A program made the position numbers and the translations under genes. Below the pieces are notes generated by a model. That model made no database searches. It saw only the letters and a program-made list of their open reading frames with translations, and had not been told where the DNA came from. A DNA stretch of 64,000 nt, from NCBI GenBank assembly GCA_018380115.1, contig JAGZUF010000025.1:4865-68864 (forward strand), written 5' to 3'. Shown in pieces: positions 8,572 to 16,995 of this stretch; position 1 is the stretch's first letter, and every line of letters starts with the position of its first letter. Source of the DNA: Oscillospiraceae bacterium (GTDB lineage: Bacteria > Bacillota > Clostridia > Oscillospirales > Ruminococcaceae).

Positions 8572-9795
8572 ATGAAAAAATGGTTGGCTGTAATTGCGTG
8601 CGGCCTGCTTGCCGTACTGGCGCTGGCCGCATGCGGCGCAAAGGACGACAGCAGCGCCCAGAACACGCTGGAGGCGTCGCTGGTGGCGTTGAGCGGCGAC
8701 CTGCTTACGGTGCAGGGCACAGACGGCAGCGAGCTGGTGTTTTCCGTGAAGGGCGTGGAAATTGAAAATGCAGAGGCCTACAAGGCCGGGGATGCCGTCA
8801 CCATCACCTATACCGGCGAGGTGAAGGGCACTGATACCAGCAGGGCCGTGGTGGTCTCAGTGCAGAACCCCGCGGCTGAAAGTGCCCAAAGCGCCGCCCA
8901 GCCGGAGGAAAAGAAGCTTACCGGCACGCTGGTGGACGCCACGATGAACGCCATTACCCTTGCGGTGGATAAGGAGGAATACGTTTTCGCCACAGAGGGC
9001 GCCGAGATGAAGGTGCTGGACGGCCTTGTGGTGGGCAACACCATCGAGGTGACCTATACGGGCGAATTGAACGGCACCGACACCAGCGGCATCACTGTGG
9101 TGCGCATCGTGGACGGCGCGGTGAACACGGTAGAGCAAGCTGCGTCCTCCTCGCAGGCGCAGAGCAATGTGAAGATAACCGAGACGAATGAAAGCGTGTG
9201 GGCCACAGCGGGGCTGAACGTGCGCAGCGGCCCGGACACGGATTATAAGCGCATCGGCGGCGTAAAGACGGGCGCCGAAGTAAAGCGCACCGGCGTGACG
9301 GACAACGGCTGGAGCCGCATTTTGTACGACGGCAAAGAGGCGTACGCTTATTCGGAATACCTCACCACAAAGCAGCCCGCAGCGCCCGCGGCTACCCCGG
9401 CGCCCGGCACAAGCGCCCCCGCGCCGTCCCCGGCGCCCACGCCTGCGCCGCATCCTGAACATACATACGCTGAAATTTCCGGCACAGTGGTGGATGCTTC
9501 CATGAGCACCATCACCATTGACACCGGTGCAGGCAGCTACACCTTTAATATTGAAGGCGCCGCACATGATTATAAAAACGGCCTTGCCGTGGGCAACTGG
9601 GTGACGATTCAGTTCACCGGCGCTTTGAACGGCACCGATACCAGCGGCGTCACTGTGCTGTGCGTGACAGACCTGGATGACAACGCAAGCCCTGCCGGCG
9701 CAGGGGCGGGCATAGGCGCCGGCGCACAGCCGGAAAACGAGATAGGCACCGGCGCAGGCACCGGCGGCATTGGCAACGGCGTTACAGTGGGCTGA
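8572..9795 (+). CDS. Lipoprotein with three repeats and an SH3b domain
   Basis: The function is unknown; it is probably tethered to the outer face of the membrane and may bind the cell wall. The N-terminus MKKWLAVIACG leads into a lipobox LALAAC, giving a lipid-modified cysteine near residue 22. Three copies of a beta-rich repeat, about 60 residues each, end in YTGEVKGTDTS, YTGELNGTDTS and FTGALNGTDTS. Between repeats two and three lie a bacterial SH3 domain (GLNVRSGPDTDYKRIGGV) and a Pro/Ala linker. The tail is glycine-rich. ATG at 8572 follows AGGAG; the open frame further upstream lacks support. The 407-residue protein heads a group with a LURP-one-like and a small membrane protein. Confidence 0.82.
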   Translation: MKKWLAVIACGLLAVLALAACGAKDDSSAQNTLEASLVALSGDLLTVQGTDGSELVFSVKGVEIENAEAYKAGDAVTITYTGEVKGTDTSRAVVVSVQNPAAESAQSAAQPEEKKLTGTLVDATMNAITLAVDKEEYVFATEGAEMKVLDGLVVGNTIEVTYTGELNGTDTSGITVVRIVDGAVNTVEQAASSSQAQSNVKITETNESVWATAGLNVRSGPDTDYKRIGGVKTGAEVKRTGVTDNGWSRILYDGKEAYAYSEYLTTKQPAAPAATPAPGTSAPAPSPAPTPAPHPEHTYAEISGTVVDASMSTITIDTGAGSYTFNIEGAAHDYKNGLAVGNWVTIQFTGALNGTDTSGVTVLCVTDLDDNASPAGAGAGIGAGAQPENEIGTGAGTGGIGNGVTVG

Positions 9796-9843
9796 CCAGG
9801 GCCTTTCAAAAGGCGTGAATAAAAAATAAGGAGGAACAGTGCA

Positions 9844-10392
9844 ATGAAGTATTACCTGAAGCAGAAGCTGGTATCTCTGCACCATGCCATGAAGATTTTT
9901 GACGAGCAGGACGAGCTTGCCTACGAGGTGGAAAGCAAAATGCTTTCTCTGCACGACAAGACGTACCTGAAAGATGCACAGGGCGGCGAGGTGGCCTATC
10001 TGCATGCCAAAGCCTTCAGCCTGCACGAGGTGCATTATGTGGATATGGCCGACGGCACTTCTTTCGAGCTCAGCACAGAGCTGTTCCACCTGACGAAAGA
10101 TATTATTCATATTGATGCTCTTGGCTGGGAGCTGCACGGCGACATCACCTCGCACGATTATCAAATCATCGACGAAGCCTCGCACAGCATCCTGGCAACG
10201 GTGCACCGCAAATTCTTCTCGCTGCACGACGTGTACGAGATAGAGATTTTCAACGAGGAAATGCGCGATATTCTGATGGCGGCCATCATTGTGCTGGAGC
10301 ATATCCACTCCGGACGGGATGCGGCGCGCGCCGCTTCGGCGGGTGCCGGCGCTGCGGCAGCGGCTTCCGCCAATGCAGAACAGGATAACTGA
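9844..10392 (+). CDS. LURP-one/tubby-C-like protein
   Basis: This 182-residue protein matches the LURP-one-related family, a tubby-like beta-barrel fold of uncertain role that is suspected to bind lipid or sit at membranes. It begins MKYYLKQKLVSLHHAMKI and carries repeated strand pairs with the recurring phrase SLHD or SLHE (MLSLHDK, AFSLHEV, FFSLHDV), which suggests internal structural repetition. The C-terminus is a low-complexity Ala/Gly stretch. No signal peptide is visible, so it is probably cytoplasmic. A strong AAGGAGG site precedes the ATG. It lies 48 bases after the lipoprotein gene and 40 before the next, so the three are likely co-transcribed. Confidence 0.75.
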   Translation: MKYYLKQKLVSLHHAMKIFDEQDELAYEVESKMLSLHDKTYLKDAQGGEVAYLHAKAFSLHEVHYVDMADGTSFELSTELFHLTKDIIHIDALGWELHGDITSHDYQIIDEASHSILATVHRKFFSLHDVYEIEIFNEEMRDILMAAIIVLEHIHSGRDAARAASAGAGAAAAASANAEQDN

Positions 10393-10432
10393 ACCGGCAC
10401 TGCCGGGTTGGAATGGAAAGGGGTAAACCGGG

Positions 10433-10900
10433 ATGGAAAACCTTTGGACGGTAATACTGGCCGTGTTGGGCGCTTATCTGGCTGTGGTTCTGGCCATTGC
10501 CGTGCTCACCGTCATTGCATGGTGGCGCCTGTTCAGCAAGGCGGGGCAGGCCGGCTGGAAATCTGTTGTGCCGGTGCTGAATGTGTATACGCTTTATAAA
10601 ATATGCTGGAAGCCGGTGTATTTCTGGCTTGCGCTTTTAAGCTCGGCGGCGGCCGCCGTATGCGGCGTATTCATCGACCTTGAACAGCCGCAGACGGCGC
10701 TTGCCCTTGCGGCGCTGGCGCTGATTGCGCTTTCCGGCGTGCTGTATATCGTCATGAATTTCAAGCTGGCAAAGGCCTTCGGCCATGGCGTGGGCTTTGG
10801 CCTTGGGCTCATGCTTCTGCACACGCTGTTCGTCATGGTGCTTGCCTTCGGCACCTCGCGGTATGTGCATGCGGCTGGCAGCGGCGAACATACAGCCTGA
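10433..10900 (+). CDS. Small membrane protein, DUF5684-like
   Basis: The product is a 155-residue integral membrane protein with no established function. It has four hydrophobic segments (about 5-30, 60-80, 85-108 and 118-142). The segment WRLFSKAGQAGWKSVVPVLNVYTLYKICWK is the hallmark of the DUF5684 type, in which a Trp-Lys-rich amphipathic stretch follows the first membrane span; only parts are quoted from residues 30-60. GGAAAGGGG precedes the ATG. It is the last gene of the lipoprotein group. Two tandem family B repeats begin 12 bases after its stop and may supply transcription termination. Confidence 0.7.
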   Translation: MENLWTVILAVLGAYLAVVLAIAVLTVIAWWRLFSKAGQAGWKSVVPVLNVYTLYKICWKPVYFWLALLSSAAAAVCGVFIDLEQPQTALALAALALIALSGVLYIVMNFKLAKAFGHGVGFGLGLMLLHTLFVMVLAFGTSRYVHAAGSGEHTA

Positions 10901-10912
10901 ACATATGCAGAA

Positions 10913-11161
10913 AGTCAGGCCCCCGGCAAAGCCGGGGGCCTGTGTAAGCCCTGAAAGGGCATACTGCCGGCAAGCCTCTCAAGAGGCACGGAATACTCTG
11001 TCTTTTGCATCACCTGCTCTGCCCTCCGTAAGCGGGGTTCTTTCCGTTGCGTGCTGCAGCTTTTGGGGATTGAATACCATCCCACTTCGCTCGGAACTGA
11101 CAGCGAAAGCCCTTTTACGCTCCCCGGCACAGCCGCAGGGCGCCGTTTCGCAAAAACAAAT
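10913..11161 (+). repeat. Family B structured repeat, copy 1
   Basis: About 249 bp, non-coding, begins AGTCAGGCCCCCGGC and forms a perfect GC-rich first hairpin (GGCCCCCGG, loop, CCGGGGGCC). The middle has CCGGCAAGCCTCTCAAGAGG, followed by a block ending in CTTCGCTCGG and AGCGAAAGCCC, which can pair. It is immediately followed in the same direction by copy 2. Its inner block (GCGTGCTGCAGCTTTTGGG, GAATACCATCCC) matches copy 3 at 17270 almost exactly but not copies 2 and 4, so two subtypes exist. Confidence 0.75.
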
Positions 11162-11420
11162 AGTCAGGCCCCCGGCAAAGCCGGGGGCCTGTGTAAGCCC
11201 TAAAAGGGCATCGTACCGGCAAGCCTCTCAAAAGGCACTGAAAAAAATCCACCGCCTGCATCACTTGTCTTGCGGCCCGTAAACGGGCGCCGTTTGTCCA
11301 AGATTATCCTTCTGGCAATCGTAAAGTTGTTCATTTCTTCCCGCTTCGCTCAATGCTGGAAGCGAAAGCTTTTTTACTCTCCCCAGCTCTGCTGGGGGCA
11401 TTTCGCTAAAGCAGACCAAC
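11162..11420 (+). repeat. Family B structured repeat, copy 2
   Basis: A tandem second copy, about 259 bp, with the same start and the same end block TTTCGCTAAAGCAGACCAA. Its centre instead carries CCAAGATTATCCTTCTGGC and AATCGTAAAGTTGTTCATTT, nearly identical to copy 4 at 26279 in the opposite orientation. The last hairpin is CTCCCCAGCTCTGCTGGGG. No coding potential is seen. Confidence 0.75.
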
Positions 11421-11423
11421 AGA

Positions 11424-11460
11424 AAAGGCCGGGCGTGCTGAAAAAAGCACACCCGGCCTT
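11424..11460. terminator. Bidirectional terminator hairpin
   Basis: AAAAGGCCGGGCGTGCT pairs with AGCACACCCGGCCTTT around a short A-rich loop. It lies directly between the tandem B repeats and the A element. Confidence 0.75.
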
Positions 11461-11462
11461 TA

Positions 11463-11740
11463 GGCGCGTTGCCGCAAGAACTCATTGTCCCTGAAAGAAA
11501 ATTTTTGTGCATAGCTTCTTCAGATTTTCTTCACAAACACAAAGGGCGCCTGCGAAAAGCCTTCCAGCTCTGCATCAAAAGCTGCCGCTTGCGGGGGAGG
11601 GGCTGGACAGCTTTGGCCCGGCGGCTTTGGCGGAAGGGTGTGCAAAAAAGTCCGGCAAGCCACAGGCTTGCCGGAATTTTTGCGTGCATCAGGTGCCAAA
11701 AAGCGTCGACCAAAACCGATGTTTTCTGTGCCAACATGCC
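11463..11740 (+). mobile_element. Family A MITE-like repeat, copy 2
   Basis: About 278 bp, bounded by GGCGCGTTGCCGCAAGAA on the left and, read from the right, GGCATGTTGGCACAGAAAAC. It contains the blocks CTTCTTCAGATT, GGGCGCCTGCG, CTGCCGCTT and TTTGGCCCGG, a hairpin with arms TCCGGCAAGCC and GGCTTGCCGGA (11649-11677) followed by TTTTTGCGTGC, and then CATCAGGTGCCAAA. The hairpin would also serve as a terminator. It ends five bases before the stop of the glycosylase gene on the other strand. Confidence 0.7.
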
Positions 11741-11745
11741 TTTTG

Positions 11746-12561
11746 TCAGCCGCCCTTTGCGCGCAGCCGCCCGTAATAAAACATGTACTGCTGGATGACG
11801 CCCTCGAACCCGGCATAGGGGGCAAGCTCGAAATGGCCGCCGTATTCTTCATCAATGACGCGGTTGATCCACACATCGCGCGGAAAGCCGTCCAGCCGGT
11901 GGTAACCAAACAGCATCACGCAGTTCGCCACCTTTACCCCTACGCCGGGCACGGCCAGCAGGGCCTGCTGCAGCGCAGGGCTTTCTGCCCGGCACAGAGC
12001 GGCAAGATCCAGTGCGCCCGAGGCGGCAAGGCGCGCCGCCTCATGCACATAGCCTGCGCGGTAGCCAAGGCCGCAGGCTGCAAGCTCGCCCATGGAAAGG
12101 CCCGCAAGCCTGCGCGGCGTGGGGAAGGCAAAGAAGCCGCCGCCCGCATGGCGGATGGGCGCGCCCGCGCGCAGGCACAGCTGCTGTACGCAGCGCCGGA
12201 TGGCCGGGATGCTTTTGCGCTGCGAGATAATAAAGGTGATAAGCATTTCCCATGGCTGCTGCCGCAGGATGCGGATGCCGCGCCCTGCCTCGGCCGCGCT
12301 TGTAAGAAAGCCGTCGGAGGCGGGTATGGCGGCGCGGAAGGCGGCGTAGTCTGTGTCCATGTCAAAATAGGCCCTCCACACCTCTTCGTACTGCTTTTGG
12401 GTGCAGTGCAGCGCACAGCCGCCCGCCACGGCGTCTATCCTCAGCACACGGCCCAGGGCCGTCAGCGTATAGCGCCCGGCCCCCGTCTCCTCCATGCGGA
12501 AGCACTGGCCGCTTTCCGCTATTTTTTTAATGTCAAGGTCGGGGGAATACAGCGTTACCAT
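11746..12561 (-). CDS. OGG1/AlkA-type DNA glycosylase
   Basis: This is a helix-hairpin-helix base-excision enzyme that should remove oxidised purines such as 8-oxoguanine and may also nick the abasic site. It resembles the clostridial bifunctional OGG1 group. The core helix PWEMLITFIISQRKSI is followed by the hairpin motif VPGVGVKVANC with the likely Schiff-base lysine K210 and by FPRDVWINR with catalytic aspartate D229. The 271-residue length includes the N-terminal beta domain. The start follows a GGAAAGGAATTGCT-type site. It is probably transcribed with the C45-family gene immediately upstream, 30 bases away. Confidence 0.88.
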   Translation of the reverse strand: MVTLYSPDLDIKKIAESGQCFRMEETGAGRYTLTALGRVLRIDAVAGGCALHCTQKQYEEVWRAYFDMDTDYAAFRAAIPASDGFLTSAAEAGRGIRILRQQPWEMLITFIISQRKSIPAIRRCVQQLCLRAGAPIRHAGGGFFAFPTPRRLAGLSMGELAACGLGYRAGYVHEAARLAASGALDLAALCRAESPALQQALLAVPGVGVKVANCVMLFGYHRLDGFPRDVWINRVIDEEYGGHFELAPYAGFEGVIQQYMFYYGRLRAKGG

Positions 12562-12591
12562 AGCAATTCCTTTCCGCCCAAAAGCCGGGCG

Positions 12592-13599
12592 TTAAAATAT
12601 GTGACGGGCATCCTGCACAAAGCGCCGCTGCGCGGGGCTGCCCTCTGCACGCCATACGGCGCGGCGTTTCAAATCGTACAGGACGGCCCACACCGTGCCG
12701 TGCCCGCTGTGCCTGTCATACTGACAGAGAAAGCCCTCTTTTCCCGCAAGCAGCGCCATGGCGCCCGGAATATCCATCCCGGCGGCTTTGGCGCCCAGCG
12801 CGCGCAGCATCGTCCGATAGCGCGGCGCTGCCGCCCAGTCATCCACGCCCTCAAGGCGTTCGGCGCGCATGGCCGGGGTGTGAAAGGCGTTGGCGGCGCA
12901 CACAAAGGGCTGGTGCGGCGCGGGGCGCAAAATCTCCATGCGGCGGCAGCTGCATTCCACCAGCGCAATGGCGCCGCCTGCATCGGCCAGCGTCAGTGTC
13001 TGCGCGCTGGCAACCGGCACGCTGTGCAGCAGCGTCAGGGCTTCGTCCACAGTGCGGCAGGTTTCCAGCATCAGGCGCAAAAGCATGCCCGCGTTCAGCC
13101 CAGGCCGGATATGGCTGGGCGCCACTGCGGTAAGGCCCGCGGCAAAGCCGTGCTCGTTCACGCCGTCCTCTATTTCTATAAAGGCCGTTGTGTTGCCTGT
13201 GAAATGAAAGCCGCCCCCGTCAAGCCTGTATATGACGTTCATGTTCAGGTGCCGCAGTGCAAGCAGAAAATCGCTGTTGCGCGCAAGAAACGCCTGCGCC
13301 CCGTTCGATACCGCAAAGCAGGAGCAGCGGCAGGCAGGCGGCATGGCATACATGCTAAACAGCACGGCCTGCAGGGCCTGAGGCGCACAGCCCTGCCCCT
13401 CGGCAAGGCCGTCTATCTCCTGCAGAACGGCAGGGAAAAACTGCCGGTATATGGGAACACACTGCTGTGCGAACTGCAGGCGCGCCTGCGTGATGGGAAA
13501 AGGTACGTTCTGCAAAATTAAATTGCCGTGCGAGGCCAGGCGCCGCCCCCAGCGAAGCCCGGCTTCGCGGTGGGTGCCGCGGTAAGTGACATGGTACAT
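12592..13599 (-). CDS. C45 family autoproteolytic acyltransferase/hydrolase
   Basis: The protein belongs to the N-terminal-nucleophile family that includes isopenicillin acyltransferases and related amidohydrolases; the substrate is unknown. Such enzymes self-cleave before a conserved cysteine, here C92 in CRCSCFAVSNG, to expose the nucleophile. The downstream ARNSDF (107-111) and GLTAV region also fit. It has no signal peptide, so it is probably cytoplasmic, where it might act on acylated amines or peptides. AAAGGAGGGC precedes the ATG and a near-consensus minus-strand promoter lies about 90 bases upstream. Members of this family are common in gut Firmicutes, usually without known substrates. 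Confidence 0.85.
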   Translation of the reverse strand: MYHVTYRGTHREAGLRWGRRLASHGNLILQNVPFPITQARLQFAQQCVPIYRQFFPAVLQEIDGLAEGQGCAPQALQAVLFSMYAMPPACRCSCFAVSNGAQAFLARNSDFLLALRHLNMNVIYRLDGGGFHFTGNTTAFIEIEDGVNEHGFAAGLTAVAPSHIRPGLNAGMLLRLMLETCRTVDEALTLLHSVPVASAQTLTLADAGGAIALVECSCRRMEILRPAPHQPFVCAANAFHTPAMRAERLEGVDDWAAAPRYRTMLRALGAKAAGMDIPGAMALLAGKEGFLCQYDRHSGHGTVWAVLYDLKRRAVWRAEGSPAQRRFVQDARHIF

Positions 13600-13689
13600 G
13601 GTTTGTGCCCTCCTTTTAATTGGTTAATGGAGAGCTGCCGGCAGTTCTGAATGCGCCCGCGCACGCGAAAGCCGCGCGGTACTTCATTC

Positions 13690-13718
13690 AGCATAAAGGA
13701 ATAAAAAATAGTTGTCAA
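13690..13718 (-). promoter_or_regulatory. Promoter for the C45/glycosylase pair
   Basis: On the minus strand TTGACA and TATGCT are separated by 17 bases, ending about 90 bases before the ATG of the C45 gene. Confidence 0.75.
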
Positions 13719-13759
13719 GGCAGGTGCCCTGTGTAAACGGTGCCATGCAGGGCATGACG

Positions 13760-13788
13760 TTGCGGACGGCGGACAAACAGGATATAAT
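13760..13788 (+). promoter_or_regulatory. Promoter for the EndoQ-UvrD fusion gene
   Basis: TTGCGG and TATAAT are separated by 17 bases, 42 bases before the ATG at 13831. It is divergent from, and within 50 bases of, the promoter of the C45/glycosylase pair. Confidence 0.75.
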
Positions 13789-13830
13789 GATGAAGATAAC
13801 CGAACTTACTTCGACAGAAGGTGCCAGCAA

Positions 13831-16800
13831 ATGTATATTGCCGATTTACATATCCATTCCCGCTTTTCGCGCGCCACCAGCAGGGACGGCGACGCGCCGC
13901 ATCTCGATTTTTGGGCCCGCCGCAAGGGCATTGGGCTGGTGGGCACAGGGGATTTTACCCACCCCGCATGGCGCGAGGAGCTGCGGCAGCACCTTGAGCC
14001 AGCGGGACAGGGCGTATACCGGCTGAAAGAAGAGCTGCGCCTGCCCGGAGCGGCACCGGGGCCAGCCCCGCGCTTTGTGGTGACGGGCGAGATAAGCTCT
14101 ATCTACAAGCGCGGTGGAAAAACGCGCAAGGTGCACAATGTCATTCTTCTGCCCAGTCTGGAGGCCGCAGACGAGCTTTCCGCCCGGCTGGAGGCCATTG
14201 GAAATATCCGCTCCGACGGCAGGCCCATTCTCGGCCTGGACAGCCGGGATTTGCTGGAGCTCACATTGGAGGCATGCCCTGAGGCAGAGTTCATCCCCGC
14301 CCATATCTGGACGCCGCATTTTTCCATGTTCGGCGCATTTTCGGGCTTTGACACCATAGAGGAATGCTTTGCAGACATGACGCCTCATATCCACGCGGTG
14401 GAAACGGGCCTTTCGTCCGACCCGCCGATGAACTGGCGCGTATCCATGCTGGACGGGTTGACGCTGGTGTCGCATTCAGACGCGCATTCGCCCGCAAAGC
14501 TGGGCCGCGAGGCGGACCTGCTGAGCACAGGCGTCTCTTACCCGGAATTGGTGCGGGCCATCCGCACAGGCGAGGGGTTCTGCGGCACGGTGGAATTTTT
14601 CCCGGAGGAGGGCAAATACCATCTGGACGGGCACCGCAGCTGCGGCGTGTGCCTGACGCCTGCCGAGGCCATGCAGCGCGGCGGGCTGTGCCCCGTGTGC
14701 GGCAAAAGGCTGACCATTGGCGTAGAGCACCGCGTGGAGGAGCTGGCGGACAGGCCCGCGGGCTTTCGCCCGAAGGGCGCGAAGCCGTATGAGAGCCTGG
14801 CGCCGCTTCCCGAGGTGATAGCCGCCTCCACGGGCCTTTCGGCGGGCAGCAAAAAGGTGGCGCAGCAGTACGAACAGCTGCTGGAACGGCTTGGGCCGGA
14901 GTTTGCCATCCTGCGCGAAGTTCCGCCGGAGGACATAGAGCGCGCGGCGGGCCCCTGTGTGGCCGAAGGCATCCGCCGCCTGCGTGCGGGCAGGGTGCAA
15001 TGCCGCGCTGGGTTTGACGGGGAATACGGCGTTATTTCTCTGCTGACGCCCGCAGAGATAGAGCAGCTCAGCGGGCAGACCTCGCTGTTTGGGTTCGAGG
15101 CGCTGTCCCGGCAGCCGGCCCCGGCCCTGTCGCAGGCGGGCGGCGCGGCGGCAAAGGTCAGGCCCGCGCAGGGGCCCAAACCAGCGCAGCGGCAGGAGGA
15201 AAGCCTGAACGAGCAGCAGCTTGCCGCCGTGCATGCACAGCAGCCCTGCGTGGCCGTTGTGGCGGGCCCCGGCACTGGCAAGACGAAAACGCTCACCGCG
15301 CGCATTGCATGGCTGATAGAACAGCAGGGCGCGCGCCCGGAGGAGATTACCGCCGTCACCTTTACCAACCAGGCTGCCGCCGAGATGCGCCAGCGCCTGT
15401 GCAGGCAGATGGGCGGCAGGCGCGCGGCCGCACGCCTTACCATCGGCACATTTCACGCCATATGCCGGGGCCTTCTGGGCGATGTGCGGCTTGTCAGCCG
15501 CGGCGAGGCGCTGGAGCTTGCCGCCGACGTTCTGAAGGAAGAGGGCCGGAAAATAAGCCCGGCGGCGCTGGTGCAGGCGGTATCCCGCATCAAAAACGGC
15601 GCTGCGCCGGAGGCGGCAGGCATCTCCCCGAAGCTGTTTGAGGCGTATCAGAGCAGGCTGCAGCAGCTTGGCATGCTGGACTTCGACGACCTGCTGACAC
15701 AGGCGCTGAAGCTGGACGTGGCGGGCAGGCGCTGCTTTACCCACCTGCTGGTGGATGAATTTCAGGATATCAACGACACGCAGTATGAATTGGTGCGCGC
15801 ATGGAGCAGGGCAGGCAGTACGCTGTTTGTCATAGGCGACCCGGATCAGGCCATTTACAGCTTTCGCGGCGCCAGCGGCCGCTGCTTTGAGCGCCTGCAG
15901 GCAGATATGCCCGGCCTGAGGCAGATACGCCTTGAGCAGAATTACCGCTCTGCGCCGCAGATATTGCAGGCGGCTGTGCCCGTCATCGAACAAAACTCGG
16001 GCGGGCCGCGGCTGCTGCATGCAAACTGCCCGCCGGGCCCGGCGGTGCGCCTTGTGCAGGCAGCGGATGACTTCAACGAAGCGGTGTTCATCGCCAAGGA
16101 AATAGGCGCCATGACTGGCGGCGTGGACATGCTGGAGGCGCAGAAGGCCTCGCACGAGCGCGAGGCGCGCGCTTTTTCCGATATTGCGGTGCTGTGCCGC
16201 ACGCACCGTCAATTAGAGCTGGTTGAATCATGCCTGCGGCACGACGATATTCCCTGCATCGTCAGCGGGCGGGAAAGCTGGCTGGAGGACGGCAGCGTGC
16301 GCGGCTTTCTTGCCTTCTTCCGCTGGCTGCTGCGGCCGGATGACGCGGCCGCGCTGGAGACGGCGCTGCGCCTTGTGTGGCAGTGCCCGGAGGATATCAT
16401 CCGGCAGGCGCAGGCGGCCTGCGCGCGGCAAAGCAGGCTGGACACTGCGGCGCTGCGGCAGGCCATGCCCGAAAGCGGCCACGCCGGGCAATGGCTTGCC
16501 TGCGCGGAGAAGTGGCTGGCCCCGGCAGGAAAGGAAAAGCCGTGGAAGCTGGCGCAAAGCTGGGCGCAGGAGCATGGCGCTTGCGATGCGATGGATAAGC
16601 TGCGGCATGTGGCCGTGTTCCACTCCGATATGCCCGCCCTGCTGGATGCCCTTGCCATTGGCCAGGAGGCGGACATCTGCCGCGCCGCGGGCAGAGGCTG
16701 GCAGGCAGGCGCTGTGCGCCTGATGACACTGCACGGCGCCAAGGGGCTGGAATTCCCCGCGGTGTTCCTTGCGGGGGTAAGCGAGGGCACTCTGCCTCTG

Positions 16801-16995
16801 GAGGCTAAAGGGCGCCCGGCGGACGTGGAGGAGGAGCGCAGGCTGTTTTATGTGGGCATCACGCGCGCAAAAGAAGAGCTCATCCTCACCACGGGTTCCC
16901 GGCCCTCTGCCTTCCTGCAAAGCTTGCCCCGCACCGTAGAGCGCGAAAGCGCCACGCGGCGCACCCGGCAGGTGGAACAGCTCAGCCTGTTCTGA
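13831..16995 (+). CDS. EndoQ-like PHP nuclease fused to UvrD/Rep helicase
   Basis: This 1054-residue protein joins two DNA-repair activities. Residues 1-400 resemble endonuclease Q, a PHP-superfamily enzyme that nicks DNA 5' of deaminated bases: the metal motif DLHIHSRFSR at 5-14, VTGEISSIYKRGGKTRKVHN, HSDAHSPAKLGRE, and a zinc finger with CGVC near 271 and CPVCGKR near 290. A linker of about 40 residues precedes a superfamily 1 helicase: Walker A VAGPGTGKTKT near 478, TFTNQAAAEM, VDEFQDIND near 643, GDPDQAIYSFRGA, LEQNYRS, and the C-terminal TLHGAKGLEF and FYVGITRAKEEL. All helicase motifs look intact. A nick made by the first half could be the loading point for the second; that is inference. 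AGAAGGTG precedes the ATG. Confidence 0.88.
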   Translation: MYIADLHIHSRFSRATSRDGDAPHLDFWARRKGIGLVGTGDFTHPAWREELRQHLEPAGQGVYRLKEELRLPGAAPGPAPRFVVTGEISSIYKRGGKTRKVHNVILLPSLEAADELSARLEAIGNIRSDGRPILGLDSRDLLELTLEACPEAEFIPAHIWTPHFSMFGAFSGFDTIEECFADMTPHIHAVETGLSSDPPMNWRVSMLDGLTLVSHSDAHSPAKLGREADLLSTGVSYPELVRAIRTGEGFCGTVEFFPEEGKYHLDGHRSCGVCLTPAEAMQRGGLCPVCGKRLTIGVEHRVEELADRPAGFRPKGAKPYESLAPLPEVIAASTGLSAGSKKVAQQYEQLLERLGPEFAILREVPPEDIERAAGPCVAEGIRRLRAGRVQCRAGFDGEYGVISLLTPAEIEQLSGQTSLFGFEALSRQPAPALSQAGGAAAKVRPAQGPKPAQRQEESLNEQQLAAVHAQQPCVAVVAGPGTGKTKTLTARIAWLIEQQGARPEEITAVTFTNQAAAEMRQRLCRQMGGRRAAARLTIGTFHAICRGLLGDVRLVSRGEALELAADVLKEEGRKISPAALVQAVSRIKNGAAPEAAGISPKLFEAYQSRLQQLGMLDFDDLLTQALKLDVAGRRCFTHLLVDEFQDINDTQYELVRAWSRAGSTLFVIGDPDQAIYSFRGASGRCFERLQADMPGLRQIRLEQNYRSAPQILQAAVPVIEQNSGGPRLLHANCPPGPAVRLVQAADDFNEAVFIAKEIGAMTGGVDMLEAQKASHEREARAFSDIAVLCRTHRQLELVESCLRHDDIPCIVSGRESWLEDGSVRGFLAFFRWLLRPDDAAALETALRLVWQCPEDIIRQAQAACARQSRLDTAALRQAMPESGHAGQWLACAEKWLAPAGKEKPWKLAQSWAQEHGACDAMDKLRHVAVFHSDMPALLDALAIGQEADICRAAGRGWQAGAVRLMTLHGAKGLEFPAVFLAGVSEGTLPLEAKGRPADVEEERRLFYVGITRAKEELILTTGSRPSAFLQSLPRTVERESATRRTRQVEQLSLF

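Noticed and set aside
8857..10308. 483-codon minus-strand frame across the lipoprotein and LURP-one-like genes
   Set aside because: Spans two genes and their gap on the other strand and shows no homology by eye.
10913..11420. CRISPR array
   Set aside because: The tandem B copies are about 250 bp long and diverged; there are no short identical repeats with unique spacers anywhere in the window.
11638..13521. 627-codon open frame on the plus strand opposite the glycosylase and C45 genes
   Set aside because: It is a shadow frame created by GC-rich third positions. It has no domain, no ribosome site and covers two well-supported genes on the other strand.
14476..16212. 578-codon minus-strand frame opposite the helicase fusion
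   Set aside because: Shadow of the helicase frame with Ala/Arg/His-rich sequence and no start signal.
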